Assembly (NCBI GenBank): GCA_035079385.1
Contig: JAVHKY010000013.1
Location: 3,472,001-3,536,000 of the forward strand
Source of the DNA: Aspidiotus rigidus
Lineage: Eukaryota > Arthropoda > Insecta > Hemiptera > Diaspididae
Reading direction: 5' to 3'
DNA: 64,000 nucleotides
The position numbers and the translations under genes were made by a program. The number at the start of each line of letters is the position of its first letter. The first letter of the stretch is position 1. Under the pieces are notes generated by a model. It had not been told where the DNA came from. It was given only the letters and a program-made list of their open reading frames with translations, and made no database searches. Below are positions 36,040 to 47,130 of the stretch, one piece after another.

Positions 36040-36761
36040 AATTCTTATAAGAAGCGACCTTAATCAATTGGTCTTTTGCACTCCTGAAAAGAACCCGTTT
36101 CTCCAGAATGTTTCAAGTATGACATTCTCTCTACTTCTCGTGTACCCAGGGAACCTGTTCTATGGGAGTTATTCCGAAAAATTTGCCGTACGTGGTATGA
36201 TGTCTTGCCAAAATGAAAGTGTTCCAAGTCCAACATGATTTGCAAAAATGGTCCAAGTCTCCCCCCCTCCCCTATCATATGTAGCTCAAAGGTTGAAATT
36301 CAGCACAGGGGATCTTCCTTTTCGTTATTTATAAGGCTGCTGGAGGTAGATCGTCATTGTAAACTCGAATAATAACTGAAATGTTTCGTTTAGGAAAACG
36401 TTATTTATTTTACTTAATTTATTCACAGGCTTCAGAACTGCACCAAGTGGTTTATCAGATCGATTATTCGAAATGAAGAATTTGAACGACTAAAAATTGA
36501 TAGTGCCGTGTCGATTTCAATTTTCGTATCAAAGGAGGAGAGGGGGTCGTTGAAGAAATGTAGGAAAAATGGACCAAAAAAATAGAAAGATAAGGGGGGA
36601 TTCCTAAGACCCGTCGGGGGGAATCCCTTTCAGATTCTGCCTTCTCTATAGTGCAGTGTTCAGAAAATTAATATTTATTTTAAAGGAGAACTGATCGTTG
36701 AGAAAAAGAGCTGATAGGGTGAGGATTTTGGAAAGCAGGATGCGATAAAATAATGATACAG
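36040..36761. repeat. Non-coding flank with a dispersed-repeat unit
   Basis: No gene is seen. One unit of the 'aagtc...cctatcatatgtagctc' repeat lies at about 36255-36300. Confidence 0.4.
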
Positions 36762-36968
36762 TAAGGCGCTAGAGGTATTCTCGTTCTATGTAAACAAACA
36801 TGGCGCTGGATGTAGTAATCCGACTCGGTATAAAAATCAAGTGCTGGTGCTGATAACAACTCCACCACCACCACCACCACCACCACCACTTGATTTTCAC
36901 ACCGAGTCGGATTACTACATCCAGCGCCATGTTTGTTTACATCGAACGAGAATACCTTTAAATCCTTA
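36762..36968. mobile_element. TAAGG/CCTTA MITE family, copy 1
   Basis: The left end TAAGGCGCTAGAGGTATTCT and the complementary right end finish at CCTTA. The outer TA on each side is compatible with a TA target duplication. The arms stay complementary through GTAAACAAACATGGCGCTGG to TGATTTT, with a (CCA)n tract of about nine units near the tip. Two more copies lie at 57068-57754 and 63249-63410. There is no coding capacity. Confidence 0.75.
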
Positions 36969-39900
36969 ATAGTCGTACAGAGATAAGTTATCAGAGAGGA
37001 AGAAAGGCTATCAGGGATATACGAGACTGAGAAAAAGATGAGAGATGTGGTTGAGAAGACTGGTTTTTCTTTGATTGATCTAAGTTTCTTGGGTGTCAAT
37101 TTCCCCAGAAATATGAGGACTGGTGACATTTTCAAGGTCGTAAGCAACGGTAAAATTTTTCAAAGAAAGAAAAAAAAACTCGACGCAGCCTCCTTCGTCA
37201 GCTGCTCGAGTTTGCCTTCATTAACTAACTGTGTTAATTGACGCAAACAGGGGACCTGCTTTTTTATACTTTTTCAAATTTAAAATTGAACTTTGTTTCT
37301 CATTACCTCAGGAGCTTAAGCTCGAAAATCCATATTTTTCCAAGTTCCCTCTCCTTTTCAGATATAGCTCAATATTCGAAATTTTCCTAAATCCCTCTCC
37401 CATCATACATAGTTCGGAGGTCGAAATTTATCTAAATTCTACCCCCATCATATATATCTTGAAAATCAGCATTTTTCTAGGTCCCTCCCCCGCACCATAT
37501 GTAGCTCGATAGTCGAAATTTCCTATTACCTACTGCTCAAAGGTCAGAATTTTTCCAAGTTCCATGTCTTCCAGGTGACAGCTCCCGGCGTTCGGCACCC
37601 TTCTTCTCCTTCAAGTTACCCTCCAAAAAACAGGTTCTCTGTCAACTGGAATTTTTGCGATGCACTCAAATATATTAAGTTCTAAGATACTGAAATGACT
37701 GGAAATCTGAAGGGAAGAGACAGGTGAACTTATTGAAGGCACAGGCAGGAATATCTCGCTCTTAGTTGGACGATGAAAATAGCAGCTTTTGGGAAACTGA
37801 GAAGTAAATGGGGCCTCGCATATAGGCTCTAATATGAAACTGTCTGTAGAGCTTAGCCAGTGACTAGGAAATTCCGGTACTGTCAGCCTGACTTAAAGTT
37901 GCTGGGTTTTTATAATATCGCTAAATAGCCTGGAATTTGGATACTCGAAAGAGAGAGGTTTCAGTCGGACGTTCAGAAATCATTTTAAGACATCAGGCTG
38001 CGGATGCACGCGCCTAAGCGATTGGAGTTGAGTTGTTACTTGGTATAGTAGAGCTGCGGTCAGTGCGGACAGTGAGAATAAGCCTGGAATTGCAAAGCAA
38101 ATTCGCTCAACTTCTGTAGCTATTCGAATCTCTATTTCTTCGTAAACCTTTACAACATACAATAATGAAACCGGTAGCGTATAATTTCTTTCTTGAAACA
38201 AACTATGCGAATAATACTACCGAACTTTTTGACGACATTTCCATTATTCTAACGGTTGCAGTCGGCGGATTCGTTTCAGTGCGCTTCGTGAAATTCAAAT
38301 AAAAAAGAACGTTTGTTCGTAAAGTCCTCCGATTGATGTTTCTATAATATGTATGAAAAACGACTTTTGCGCCTTTTTGTTGTACAGTATTGCTACGATG
38401 CTTACCACCATACGAAACGGATGCGAATACGAAGAAATTCTAACAAAGGCTTCTACACGTACTGAATTTATATATATATATATATATATGTGACATGGCT
38501 CTGTTTCAACTTTCAGGAAAACGAGTATTTGTGCTGCTCAACTTCTCCCACGAGAGGACTTCTGGGTAGATGTTCTTCTTCATTATACACACAAAGCCCG
38601 GATAAAGGAGAAAAAGGTTTGCGAATTGTATATTTATTCTGACCTGAGTAAAAAGAAGGTGAATTTTCCTCGCCCGCACTAAATGAACGTGTGTCTAGGT
38701 ATACACACTTTAACTTTTTGGAGTGTGGCCAATTCTTCTTCTTTTCTCGCGCTATCATTGCGTCGTCGAGCCCTTAGTTCGCGAACGCTTATCATATTCA
38801 AAGCTACACCACTCCTCCCGCCCCCTCGCCAATCCTTTTAACGCATAATTTACGGGCGACGTGTATAACTAGTTCAGAATGTTAATAGGGTGTATAGTTC
38901 GCAGCTCGTCTGAGGTGACGCGCGCGGATTACTCTCGTATGGGCTGAAGAATATTCTACGTTATCCAAATTATAGATTATAGACTTACGTACGCTTTTCA
39001 AGAAAAAATATTCCCATAAGACAAGGCGATGTTTTTCTTCACCATGTTCGCACTTCCAGAAAGCAAAAGATAATCTAACTTTTAATGACTAACCGAGGAA
39101 AATTTGGCGCAACAGAACCAACAGCAGCAGTGGCCTACTTGTCACCGAAGTTAAATTAATTTCTTTCAAAATTCAAGGGGTTGTACGTAGTCAGGTACCC
39201 TTTTTTCTTTGAAAATTTTGCGATAACACGAACCTCCTTTTTTCCCCGTTCTATTTATATTATTTTTGTATAGATGACGATGAATGAAACGTATAGTCGA
39301 CACATTTCTCCTGAGACGTTAAAGACTAGCGAAGAGGAGTACACAGAAAGAGAGAGAGGAAAAAGAAATAGCTCTTGAAAAAGAAGTCGCGTAAATTACG
39401 CCTTTAACTCTAGATAAGTTTTTTCTTTCATTTTTTTCTTCGCGTTTTCATTATACACGTTTAGCTAACACTTTTTTTTTCTCTTTCTCTCTTTCGCTCG
39501 AGAAAATTTAATAACGAAAGTAAGTACCCTTTTTCTTCTCGATAAGTTGCAAACTTTTAATCAGTCCTCGTTCAATTTACCTAAATTAATCGTACTCAAC
39601 ATTTACGCTGCGATAGTGACTCAATATTGCGGAAAAAATTCTCTTCACATATTATTGTGCAACCGCAGTCTCGAGAAGAAGTTCCGAATACAATATTCGA
39701 AATGCGTACGCGCCCCATAATGGATATTATTTGGTACGGGTCCGAGGCACGGTACCGATATTTATTTTAATAGCGGTATTTCTTCGCGCTTCAATTTTTT
39801 CCAAATGTACAATTGTGTAGAGGGTAATTTAATGTTCGGAACGCATTAGCACGCTGCTGCAGAAAAACTTACTCTCTTATTACTGTTATTAGTAACGAAA

Positions 39901-40709
39901 TCAATGAACAAAAATTATCATCGAGCTTCGTGAGCACGCGAGTCTTTATTTTCGTGAACAATACGTATGCGATACATTAAAAATGAATGCGAGCCTTCTT
40001 ATAAACAAAGGAAACACGCGAATGGTGGACGATTAGCGGTGAACATCCACCGTAGATCTGTGCCTTACAAATTGTACATACTTGTATATTTACTTCGCTA
40101 GCATACAAATGACCTACATTTTTGTTCACGAGAAAACATTATGGGGGTACTTCGTAAGAGGATAGATTTGGTTGGAGGTGCCATGAATTACGATTCGCAC
40201 TTTGAGTCGATTCTTCAATGCTCTTTTCAGCATTACTTCCGATTACCATCATTAAAAATGTGGTGAAAGACGTTGATTTCTGTTCGAAAAGAATGGATAG
40301 TGGACGTGAACACAAGCAGATTGTTATAGTCGAACGAAAATATAGTTGATAATCCCCGCTCCCCGTCGTGGCAGTCCGCCACCGCCCCTCAATATCGCTA
40401 CTAGTCTCAGTCTCTTCGACTTTAGGCGTATGTAATGCGAACATTCTTGAGATGTTATACCGGAGGTCTCGATGTTTTTTTGCTCCATAGTCTCTCAAGT
40501 GAACTTCATCCAGGTGTGTCAAATAACTTCCTCCTGAACCTTTTCCATCCTACAACTCATATTATGTATATAGGTGTATGTTCCAATGCTGACTCGCTTC
40601 CATATTCCCTCCAAGGTGTGAAGTCCATTTCCACCCACAGGCTTTGATTTTTCAGATGATTGGTCTCGTAATTTTGCTATAATCTTGAAACTGTTTTCTA
40701 CCAAGTTTG
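36969..40709. other. Non-coding stretch; tandem repeats and a (TA)n tract
   Basis: No gene is recognised. 37335-37560 holds a tandem of about four diverged 'aagtccc..tatcatatatagctcg' units, 38468-38489 is a (TA)n tract, and 38760-40100 is unique and locally CpG-rich (GACGCGCGCGG near 38930). The 127-codon minus frame at 40139-40522 has no recognisable domain. Confidence 0.4.
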
Positions 40710-40853
40710 AAAGGAGGGGGTTGTTGGTAAATGAAAAACTCGAGCGAAAAATTTCATCACCTCGTCGGGATCCGAACGGGTGTTCGGATCCCGACGAGGT
40801 GATGAAATTTTTCGCTCGAGTTTTTCATTTACCAACAACCCCCCCCCTCCTTT
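40710..40853. repeat. Near-perfect palindrome with a 4-nt loop
   Basis: Arms of about 68 and 72 bp meet around GGGT at 40778-40781. The only clear difference by eye is the length of a homopolymer (five G on the left against nine C on the right). The tip reads CGGGATCCGAAC and its complement. It is non-coding and could be a cruciform-forming foldback element or an assembly fold-back error. Confidence 0.75.
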
Positions 40854-40979
40854 AATATTACCCCCGCACGTAAGTATTCTGCTTTCGTTCAAGATGATTT
40901 GTATACATTGCAAGCGTAGAAAGATGACCTATAAATAGTTAGGATTTCCGTGATACTGAAGACGGAGGTCATATGATTC

Positions 40980-41595
40980 ACGACCCGTCGGAAGTTCAGT
41001 CATCCCACCTTTCGCGGAAATCAAAGTCAAGAAGGTTTATGACGTACCCAGACATCTGGTCCTAGGCACCATTGAAAAGGTGAGCAGGGTAAATACATAC
41101 CGAAGTTACCTGATGAGAAACCTTGGAGGGCCGAGAAAAGCAAGAAGAAGGATCATGATGAGCACCGCCTTGTCCAACCTCATATATGGTGCCTTAATAC
41201 GAGGCCACACGATGAAGGTACTCTACAGAAGGGCTATTGAGGTGTGTTCATGCCTACCACACTGCCTCAACGAAGGCTACTAATTGAGCTCCTTGCTAAG
41301 GAGAGGCCGATGGTGTTCAAAACAAGAAAGAAGACACCAGCCGATCAATAGGCTTTACGGATAAAGCATGAGGCCAGGCGCTTCTTGCTTGAGAAATGGA
41401 AAGCAAAAATCGTTCAGAGTAAGCTGGGTAAGTGGACGATCCGTGTGTTAATACGCGACCTTGATGAGTGGACGAACCGAGATCATGGTCAGCTGAACTT
41501 TCACCTGACGCAGGTGTTGAGCAACCATGGCTGCTTCCAGAAATGCCACCATGAGAGGCGATTTATTCGCATTGCAATCAAGAGTGGACCATAGC
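40980..41595 (+). pseudogene. R1-like LINE: RT C-terminus and tail
   Basis: 41080-41283 reads STALSNLIYGALI, close to the end of the RT domain of R1-clade non-LTR retrotransposons (xSVxLSxLLYGAxxW). After a frame shift the tail reads LLAKERPMVFKTRKK, then ARRFLLEKWKAKI, KLGKWTIRVLIRDLDEWTNR and HGQLNFHLTQVLSNHGCF, a typical R1-type C-terminal region. Stops and shifts occur, and no endonuclease or RT catalytic motif is present upstream. It is a dead 5'-truncated copy. Confidence 0.7.
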
Positions 41596-42149
41596 ACCTC
41601 TCATCTGAGCGTGAGGCGTGGAAGCGTGAGCGGGGAAACCTCAGTTGGTTTCTTCGAAAGATTGGGGTAGATGAAGGTTTTGAGTAGCCTGATAGACGCC
41701 ATACTAGCTTGCGATAAATCATAGAACCAGGTGTCTGCATTTGCAGCCACTGTCATTAAGAAGAAGATGGACCTGGAATGGAACAAGCGAGTGCAGAACC
41801 ACGCAGTGGCCTACTCGAAACATGTGTACCATCCACATGCAGATGTGCAGGAAGAAGAGAAATACAACGATCTACTATAACGGAGGTGGTCTTGTTGTTG
41901 TGTATTCTAAAGTTTTGCGTACCTGCAGCTTGGCGGTTGTCAAGAAGAAGAAGGGGCCGGGGTTCGTCGAGGAGATTCTTCCAAAATTAAAGCTATACCT
42001 GAAAGGGTCGATTCCATTGCTGGAGGCAACAAAATTAATAGACGCGCAACCCGAACTCACTCCATCAGGGGGGCGCTGCACATGCGATAAAAGCAATGTC
42101 GCATGTTTTCTTTGGTCTAATAAGAAATCTGAACGATTCATGCATATAG
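41596..42149. other. Stretch with coding-like fragment, unassigned
   Basis: About 41735-41870 reads in one plus frame as KKKMDLEWNKRVQNHAVAYS followed by KHVYHP, which looks like real protein sequence but matches nothing I can name. It stops after about 45 codons. It may belong to the decayed LINE or be a separate pseudogene or exon. 41875-42149 shows an open frame on each strand without recognisable content. Confidence 0.3.
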
Positions 42150-42790
42150 GAGACCCCAAATGAAATTTGATGCTGCACGTTTGACCTTATTTAGACGTTT
42201 TGAAAAGTTCGCGTTTATGGCCAAATTTAATCCTTCTATGAAATTTGGTGAATTTTCACTATTTTCAACCGTGTTTGGTCTCGTTCTTCGATGAAATTAG
42301 GTCTGCCTCAGGTTGTTTTTTTTTGCTTGTGGTCATATTTGGTCATTTTATGGTCGATTTCAGCAGTTTGTGGGCTATTTTGAACATTTTTGGTCGATTT
42401 TAACTCTGTTTCTTGTTCTGGGTCAAGTATCGTCGTTTGTACGTCCATTTTGAACTTTTTGGTCAATTTTTATTTTGTTATGTTGTAGCCGTCTTTGGTT
42501 ATTCTTCGTCATTTTTTCGGTCAATTCAGGTCATTTACAGGTCGTTTTCTTTCGATTTTGTTAATTTTCTGTCATTTTTTGTCCGATTTTAGCCCCATAA
42601 CGTCCATTTTGATCGTGTTTTGATCGCTTTATGCCGTGTTCATCGATTTGTAGTCAATTTTGGTAATTTATACATCTTTTTTGGTCATAGCATACTGCAT
42701 ATTTTTAGATTTTTAATTTTTATTGCACGCTCTTGATTTTTGTGGCACGTTTTTATTGCATTTCTTAGTATTTTTACTGCATATTTGATC
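42150..42790 (+). repeat. TTTTGGTC-rich degenerate repeat, copy B
   Basis: Same order as 14880-15696: a 'gaaatttgatgctgcacgttt' opening, loose TTTTGGTC/GGTCATTTT tandem words, 'atgccgtgttcatcgattt', and a 'gcacgtttttattgcattt' close. The copies are diverged, so this is an old dispersed family. Confidence 0.5.
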
Positions 42791-42892
42791 AATTTCTACT
42801 TATGAAAGTTGCTTTCTATGGATATAACATATTTTTCGTAGCGCTCCTCAAGCGCAACGGGTTTTTATTCGATATTTTAGATCAGCGGTACT

Positions 42893-42951
42893 CAACTTTT
42901 TGGAGCCACGATCAACTTTCAAAATTTCCAAATGTTCTGATATCGACCCAA

Positions 42952-42983
<32 letters not shown>

Positions 42984-43210
42984 AAAAGAAAGAGGAGGAG
43001 GAGGAGTAAGAGGAGGAAACATATGATTTATTAAAACTTGTAATACAAAACTGATAGAAATTAGAATGGCACTCGTAAATTTGTTCTCGTACACTCGATT
43101 TTTAATCTTTATCAAGAATTTGAGACATTGATTTTCTTTTTGACAATTTATTGCTCGAGGACGTTGGCGATTAACTAAAAATTCTTGGCGATCGACCCGT
43201 TGAGGACCGT
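42893..43210. mobile_element. hAT-like MITE
   Basis: The left end CAGCGGTACTCAACTTTTTG and right end CGACCCGTTGAGGACCG are inverted relatives. CAGNGGTNCTCAACC-like ends are known from hAT elements. The interior has a poly(A) tract of about 40 nt and a GAGG run at 42950-43015, with no transposase. Confidence 0.45.
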
Positions 43211-45882
43211 TTTTTTGGATGATTCTAATCTATTGTTTAACCAAACTTCTAAAAAATAAAAATTGAATATTTTAGTTCATTTTCTTTATTTAATGTGCTA
43301 TTTTTATAACTTCTATACCTACATGTTTCTTCTACCGCACTGTCAGGCTATTTTCTTATATTTCTTCATTATTATAAGCTTTTTAATATATTAATATTTT
43401 TATTTTCATGAAAGAGCGTGTTCATTTTTATAATTTTTGAGGTAATATTTGAGAGAATAGAATAGTTTTGATTTTATGAAAAATTAAGGTAAGATTTTAA
43501 CGTTTCTTGTGTTTTTCAACAGTTTCAACTCTTTTTAATTTTTGGCGATTCATATTCTTTTTAATAGAATAGTCACTCATTTTCAAAATAAAAATTCCTA
43601 CCGCAGTTGAGTTTCCAACTCAGACTTACTTTTATAATTTTAAAAGATTTATTACAAATCACCGTATAAAATTCTTTACACTTTTGAGGTCATCTTCAAG
43701 GTGAACAAAAAGCAACTGATTTGTAATAAAACTTTTGAAATTATCATTATGAGCCGTAGTTTCCTAGAAAAGCGTGTATTAGAAATCAGACTTACTTTCT
43801 CAACATCTTCCAAAATTAATTTTAAAAAATCAATTTTTCCTGTGATTCAAACATTCAAACTTCGTAGCGCAGTCAAAGATTTCTCAATTTTTCCTTCATT
43901 TTCTCACTGGCGCGCACTTGGTTAAAATTAACTTTTGCATAGCGTAACCTACTTTCTCGTTATTTTCCAATATGTTCCTACTTCTAAAATATAAATAAAA
44001 AAATTCAAATTTTCTACTTTTTTTTTCACATACTCTCTTCGTTTTGACGCGGTTAACATTTCTCTAGCGAAAGCCACTTTTTTCAATATAAAAATTCAAA
44101 TTTTTTACCACTTTTTCAAAATTCTCATCACTAAAAACTCTGGCGCAGTTGACTCTTTTCTCCAATATACAAAACTATTTTCCTTCTTTTCTTATTTCCC
44201 TACAACCACAAAGCCGATTATAGTATCGCTTACTTCGAATTATTGCACAAAATTTATTTACACTCCCATGAAGTTGTAAAAGGGGAAAAGTGCCGATATT
44301 TCTATTACTATTTAGATCTCGAATAAACGAGAGAGGAAAAAAAACTGTCTCGCATTTAGGCCGCACTCCATTTTTCACTTTTTAAAAAACACCAAAAAAG
44401 TGCAGCCTATAGGTACGCAAAAAAATACGGTTAATAAAAAAAAATAAAATCCATAAACTATTCCTTCTTCAAAAGTTAAACATTAAATTTCATGCTTGTG
44501 TATGCATGAAGAACTGAAATTTATTTCTTTACATCCAATGGTATTTTTAATTTGATTTTCCTGTTTCCTTGTAATTTAGTAGGATTGAATTCTTAGGTAG
44601 ATACATACCACGATCATTTCATTTTATTGGATAGTTTTTAAAACATAGAATAACTATTAGAATGTTATTATTTTGTTCTCAATCCTTGAACAAACATTGC
44701 ACAGGTGATGGGCACAATGAACATGAAATATCAGAGTTCCACGATCAAAACAAAAATTCGATTTTTTGGAGCTCTTGCCTCGGCAAGCCAAAAGCCTCTA
44801 TGCATCCCGGATGACGTCACTATGAGGACTTGCATACTCTGTTACTTGAGGTTTTAATTTTTGCATAGCATTTTTCAAATTTTCGTGCAGTCTTCGAAGA
44901 AGTTTCTTCTTCTCGATACCTTAATACAAGTAATATACCTACTGCATGAATTCTTCAACCATAAAGACCATTATTATACTCATCTCAATTTCTTCAGTTG
45001 TCTATCATTATTTCTATGATTGTTGTTATCATCGTATTATTTTCATTATGTCTCACTGACGTAGAAAAATTTTGGATTTCTTGAGCTTTGAATCGCAGTA
45101 GAAAGAAAAACTCCAGATCTTCTGGAATTAGGCTATCGAAAAATGTAAAAGATAAATTTTTATTATCTTACAGTCGAGGAAAAATAGAAAGAAAAAAAAA
45201 CAAAGAGACCCGAGTTCTAAGGGTCTTGTTTTTCAAATAGTTTCCGTCATTCACATTGATTTTTTTTATAAAGAAGTATTTAATATCTTCATCGTCACAG
45301 TCGACATTCTAAAGAATCTCTGATCAAGAAATAATTTTACAAGAATGAAGTATAGTTCTTTTTGGTCTTTGGAGCACGACCACTTAGTTTTTATACCACA
45401 AAAATATTATCTCGTTTAGTCTCAAATAGAACATGTTTACGTCTTCAAGAAATGGCCAGAAACATCAATGATCGTTCTTATACTTATTGACTTCAGTTGA
45501 TTCATGAAGTCTTAAGGAAGATGCTCAGTTGATTATCAAAAGAAACAAATGACAGACTATGTACTCGAAATTTTCCACCATAATTACTGATATTCAAAGT
45601 AGACGGAGCGTGTTGAACTTTCATATTAAAAGGCGAGTTTATGATGCGAACGGTAATGAAAACGACGGAGAACTTAGGATCACAGGAATGAGAATCGTGG
45701 TCGTCGTAAATTGTTGCTACGAAGATTTATATTCATTAATATTTCCGAAAAATATACGAAGTTAAGTCCAACAAAAACGAGAAGAACGGTTTATATAATT
45801 TCAAAGTTTCTAAATCTATCATATTAACATTACATAAATACAAGAACAACGTCTAATAACATTTTGATGCCATTATTTACAA
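43211..45882. other. AT-rich non-coding stretch, no gene seen
   Basis: About 2.7 kb, strongly AT-rich, with only short unrecognised frames. One TGACGTCA lies at 44812-44819. The last part would include the NDUFA8 3' UTR. Confidence 0.4.
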
Positions 45883-46410
45883 CTAACGATGCCAATAGGC
45901 TCGAAGACCAAAATGAGTGTCTTTTTTCTCCGGCAAATCACCATCTTTCGGTCCGCGAGGTACATCTTCAAATATCTGTGGCATCTCGGGTTCAGGCGGT
46001 GGACGATCACCCTTATATATACGTGGTCGGACGAAGTAGGCCATATCGGGCGTTGGAATGCCCAGTTTTTCGTTAATACATGATTCGTATGCTGCTTGAG
46101 TCTTTCGGCATCGACTAACACTCAAGTTGAAAGAAGCTTGATCTAAGCAATAGGAATACCTCTCTAGCTGAGGAGCACATACCGCTTTCACTCTGGCGAA
46201 AAAATCGTAAGTACACTGCGTAACCTTTTTCCCTTCTTCGATACAGAATCGAGGACCACGCTCATTTCGACAAAGCATGAAGTCATCGTTTATACCTTCG
46301 CAGTACTTCCCGAGAAACTTTCCGCCAGCTTTCATTACATGTCCACCGAACTGAATTTCCGGGCAGGCTAATTGTTCTTCGGTGGGTAAGTTGACTTTCC
46401 ACGAGACCAT
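45883..46410 (-). CDS. NDUFA8: NADH dehydrogenase 1 alpha subcomplex subunit 8
   Basis: This is an accessory subunit of respiratory complex I on the intermembrane-space face, held by disulfides formed through the Mia40 pathway. The 175-residue protein has two CHCH units. The first has KYCEGINDDFMLC (CX9C) and CIEEGKKVTQC (CX9C). The second has CAPQLERYSYC and CRKTQAAYESC. Also typical are the N-terminal LPTxEQL and the end PPPEPEMPQIFEDVPRGP. The length is close to the usual 170-175 residues. It is a single uninterrupted exon, starts with ATG at 46410, and is divergently arranged with the AGGF1-like gene about 720 bp away. There is no presequence, as expected for a Mia40 client. Identity is secure. 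Confidence 0.95.
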   Translation of the reverse strand: MVSWKVNLPTEEQLACPEIQFGGHVMKAGGKFLGKYCEGINDDFMLCRNERGPRFCIEEGKKVTQCTYDFFARVKAVCAPQLERYSYCLDQASFNLSVSRCRKTQAAYESCINEKLGIPTPDMAYFVRPRIYKGDRPPPEPEMPQIFEDVPRGPKDGDLPEKKDTHFGLRAYWHR

Positions 46411-46871
46411 CCTTCTAGCGATTGATAGCGAGCGTTGATATTTTATTAATGCGAAGCTTTACATAACTGATGGTAAATTATGTGAATTGGACGTAACCTT
46501 TTCCGAAGATGAAGATATTGGATAATGATAAAAAATCAGAAGTTTGGTAACGAATTGATAACAGGTACTTTTGTGTTTGTGAAATGAAATCACTCCAGCT
46601 GTGTAACCAGTCTTAATTTTTCACATTCAGGGTGGTGTAGTGTACAAGTCGTATTTATCTCCATATTTTGCCAGAAAAGCTGATAGTGACACACGATTTT
46701 ATTCAAATATTTTGAAATTCATTGCTAGCTAGATTTTCTCTTTGGTAATTTTGGTTGAAAAAAATTTGAAAATTCAAATAAAAAGAATGCACCATCACTG
46801 CATTCTGCACTCGCTAGTCGCTTGTCGTTGATGTCGTCATCGTACTCACTCGTAAAAATCATGTGGAACGA

Positions 46872-46879
46872 TGACGTCA
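46872..46879. promoter_or_regulatory. CRE-type palindrome in the NDUFA8-AGGF1 spacer
   Basis: TGACGTCA lies in the 720-bp divergent spacer, about 460 bp from the NDUFA8 start and 250 bp from the first AGGF1 exon seen. Function is inferred from the motif and place. Confidence 0.35.
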
Positions 46880-47130
46880 TTGATTTTATAGAATTCGATG
46901 GATGTTTCGAGATAACCAGTCTTGGACTTTGAATTGGATCAAGTATCATTAGTCATTAGCACGGTAGTCATTATTCGTCACATTTACTTTGGCTTATTTC
47001 AGTCATTAACATAATATGAAATTTCTTAATCATAAGTACCTTCGATGCCGAAATATTCTATGATGTACTCTCAATTTCTAAGATACGAGTGATGTGATGT
47101 GAAATTCATTCGCCAAATCAACCTGTAACT

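Noticed and set aside
40139..40522. 127-codon minus-strand frame
   Set aside because: No motif, no splice context and no recognised similarity; not supported as a gene.
41741..42163. 140-codon plus-strand frame
   Set aside because: It is in a different frame from the protein-like fragment at 41735-41870, and an equally long minus frame overlaps it, so neither is convincing.
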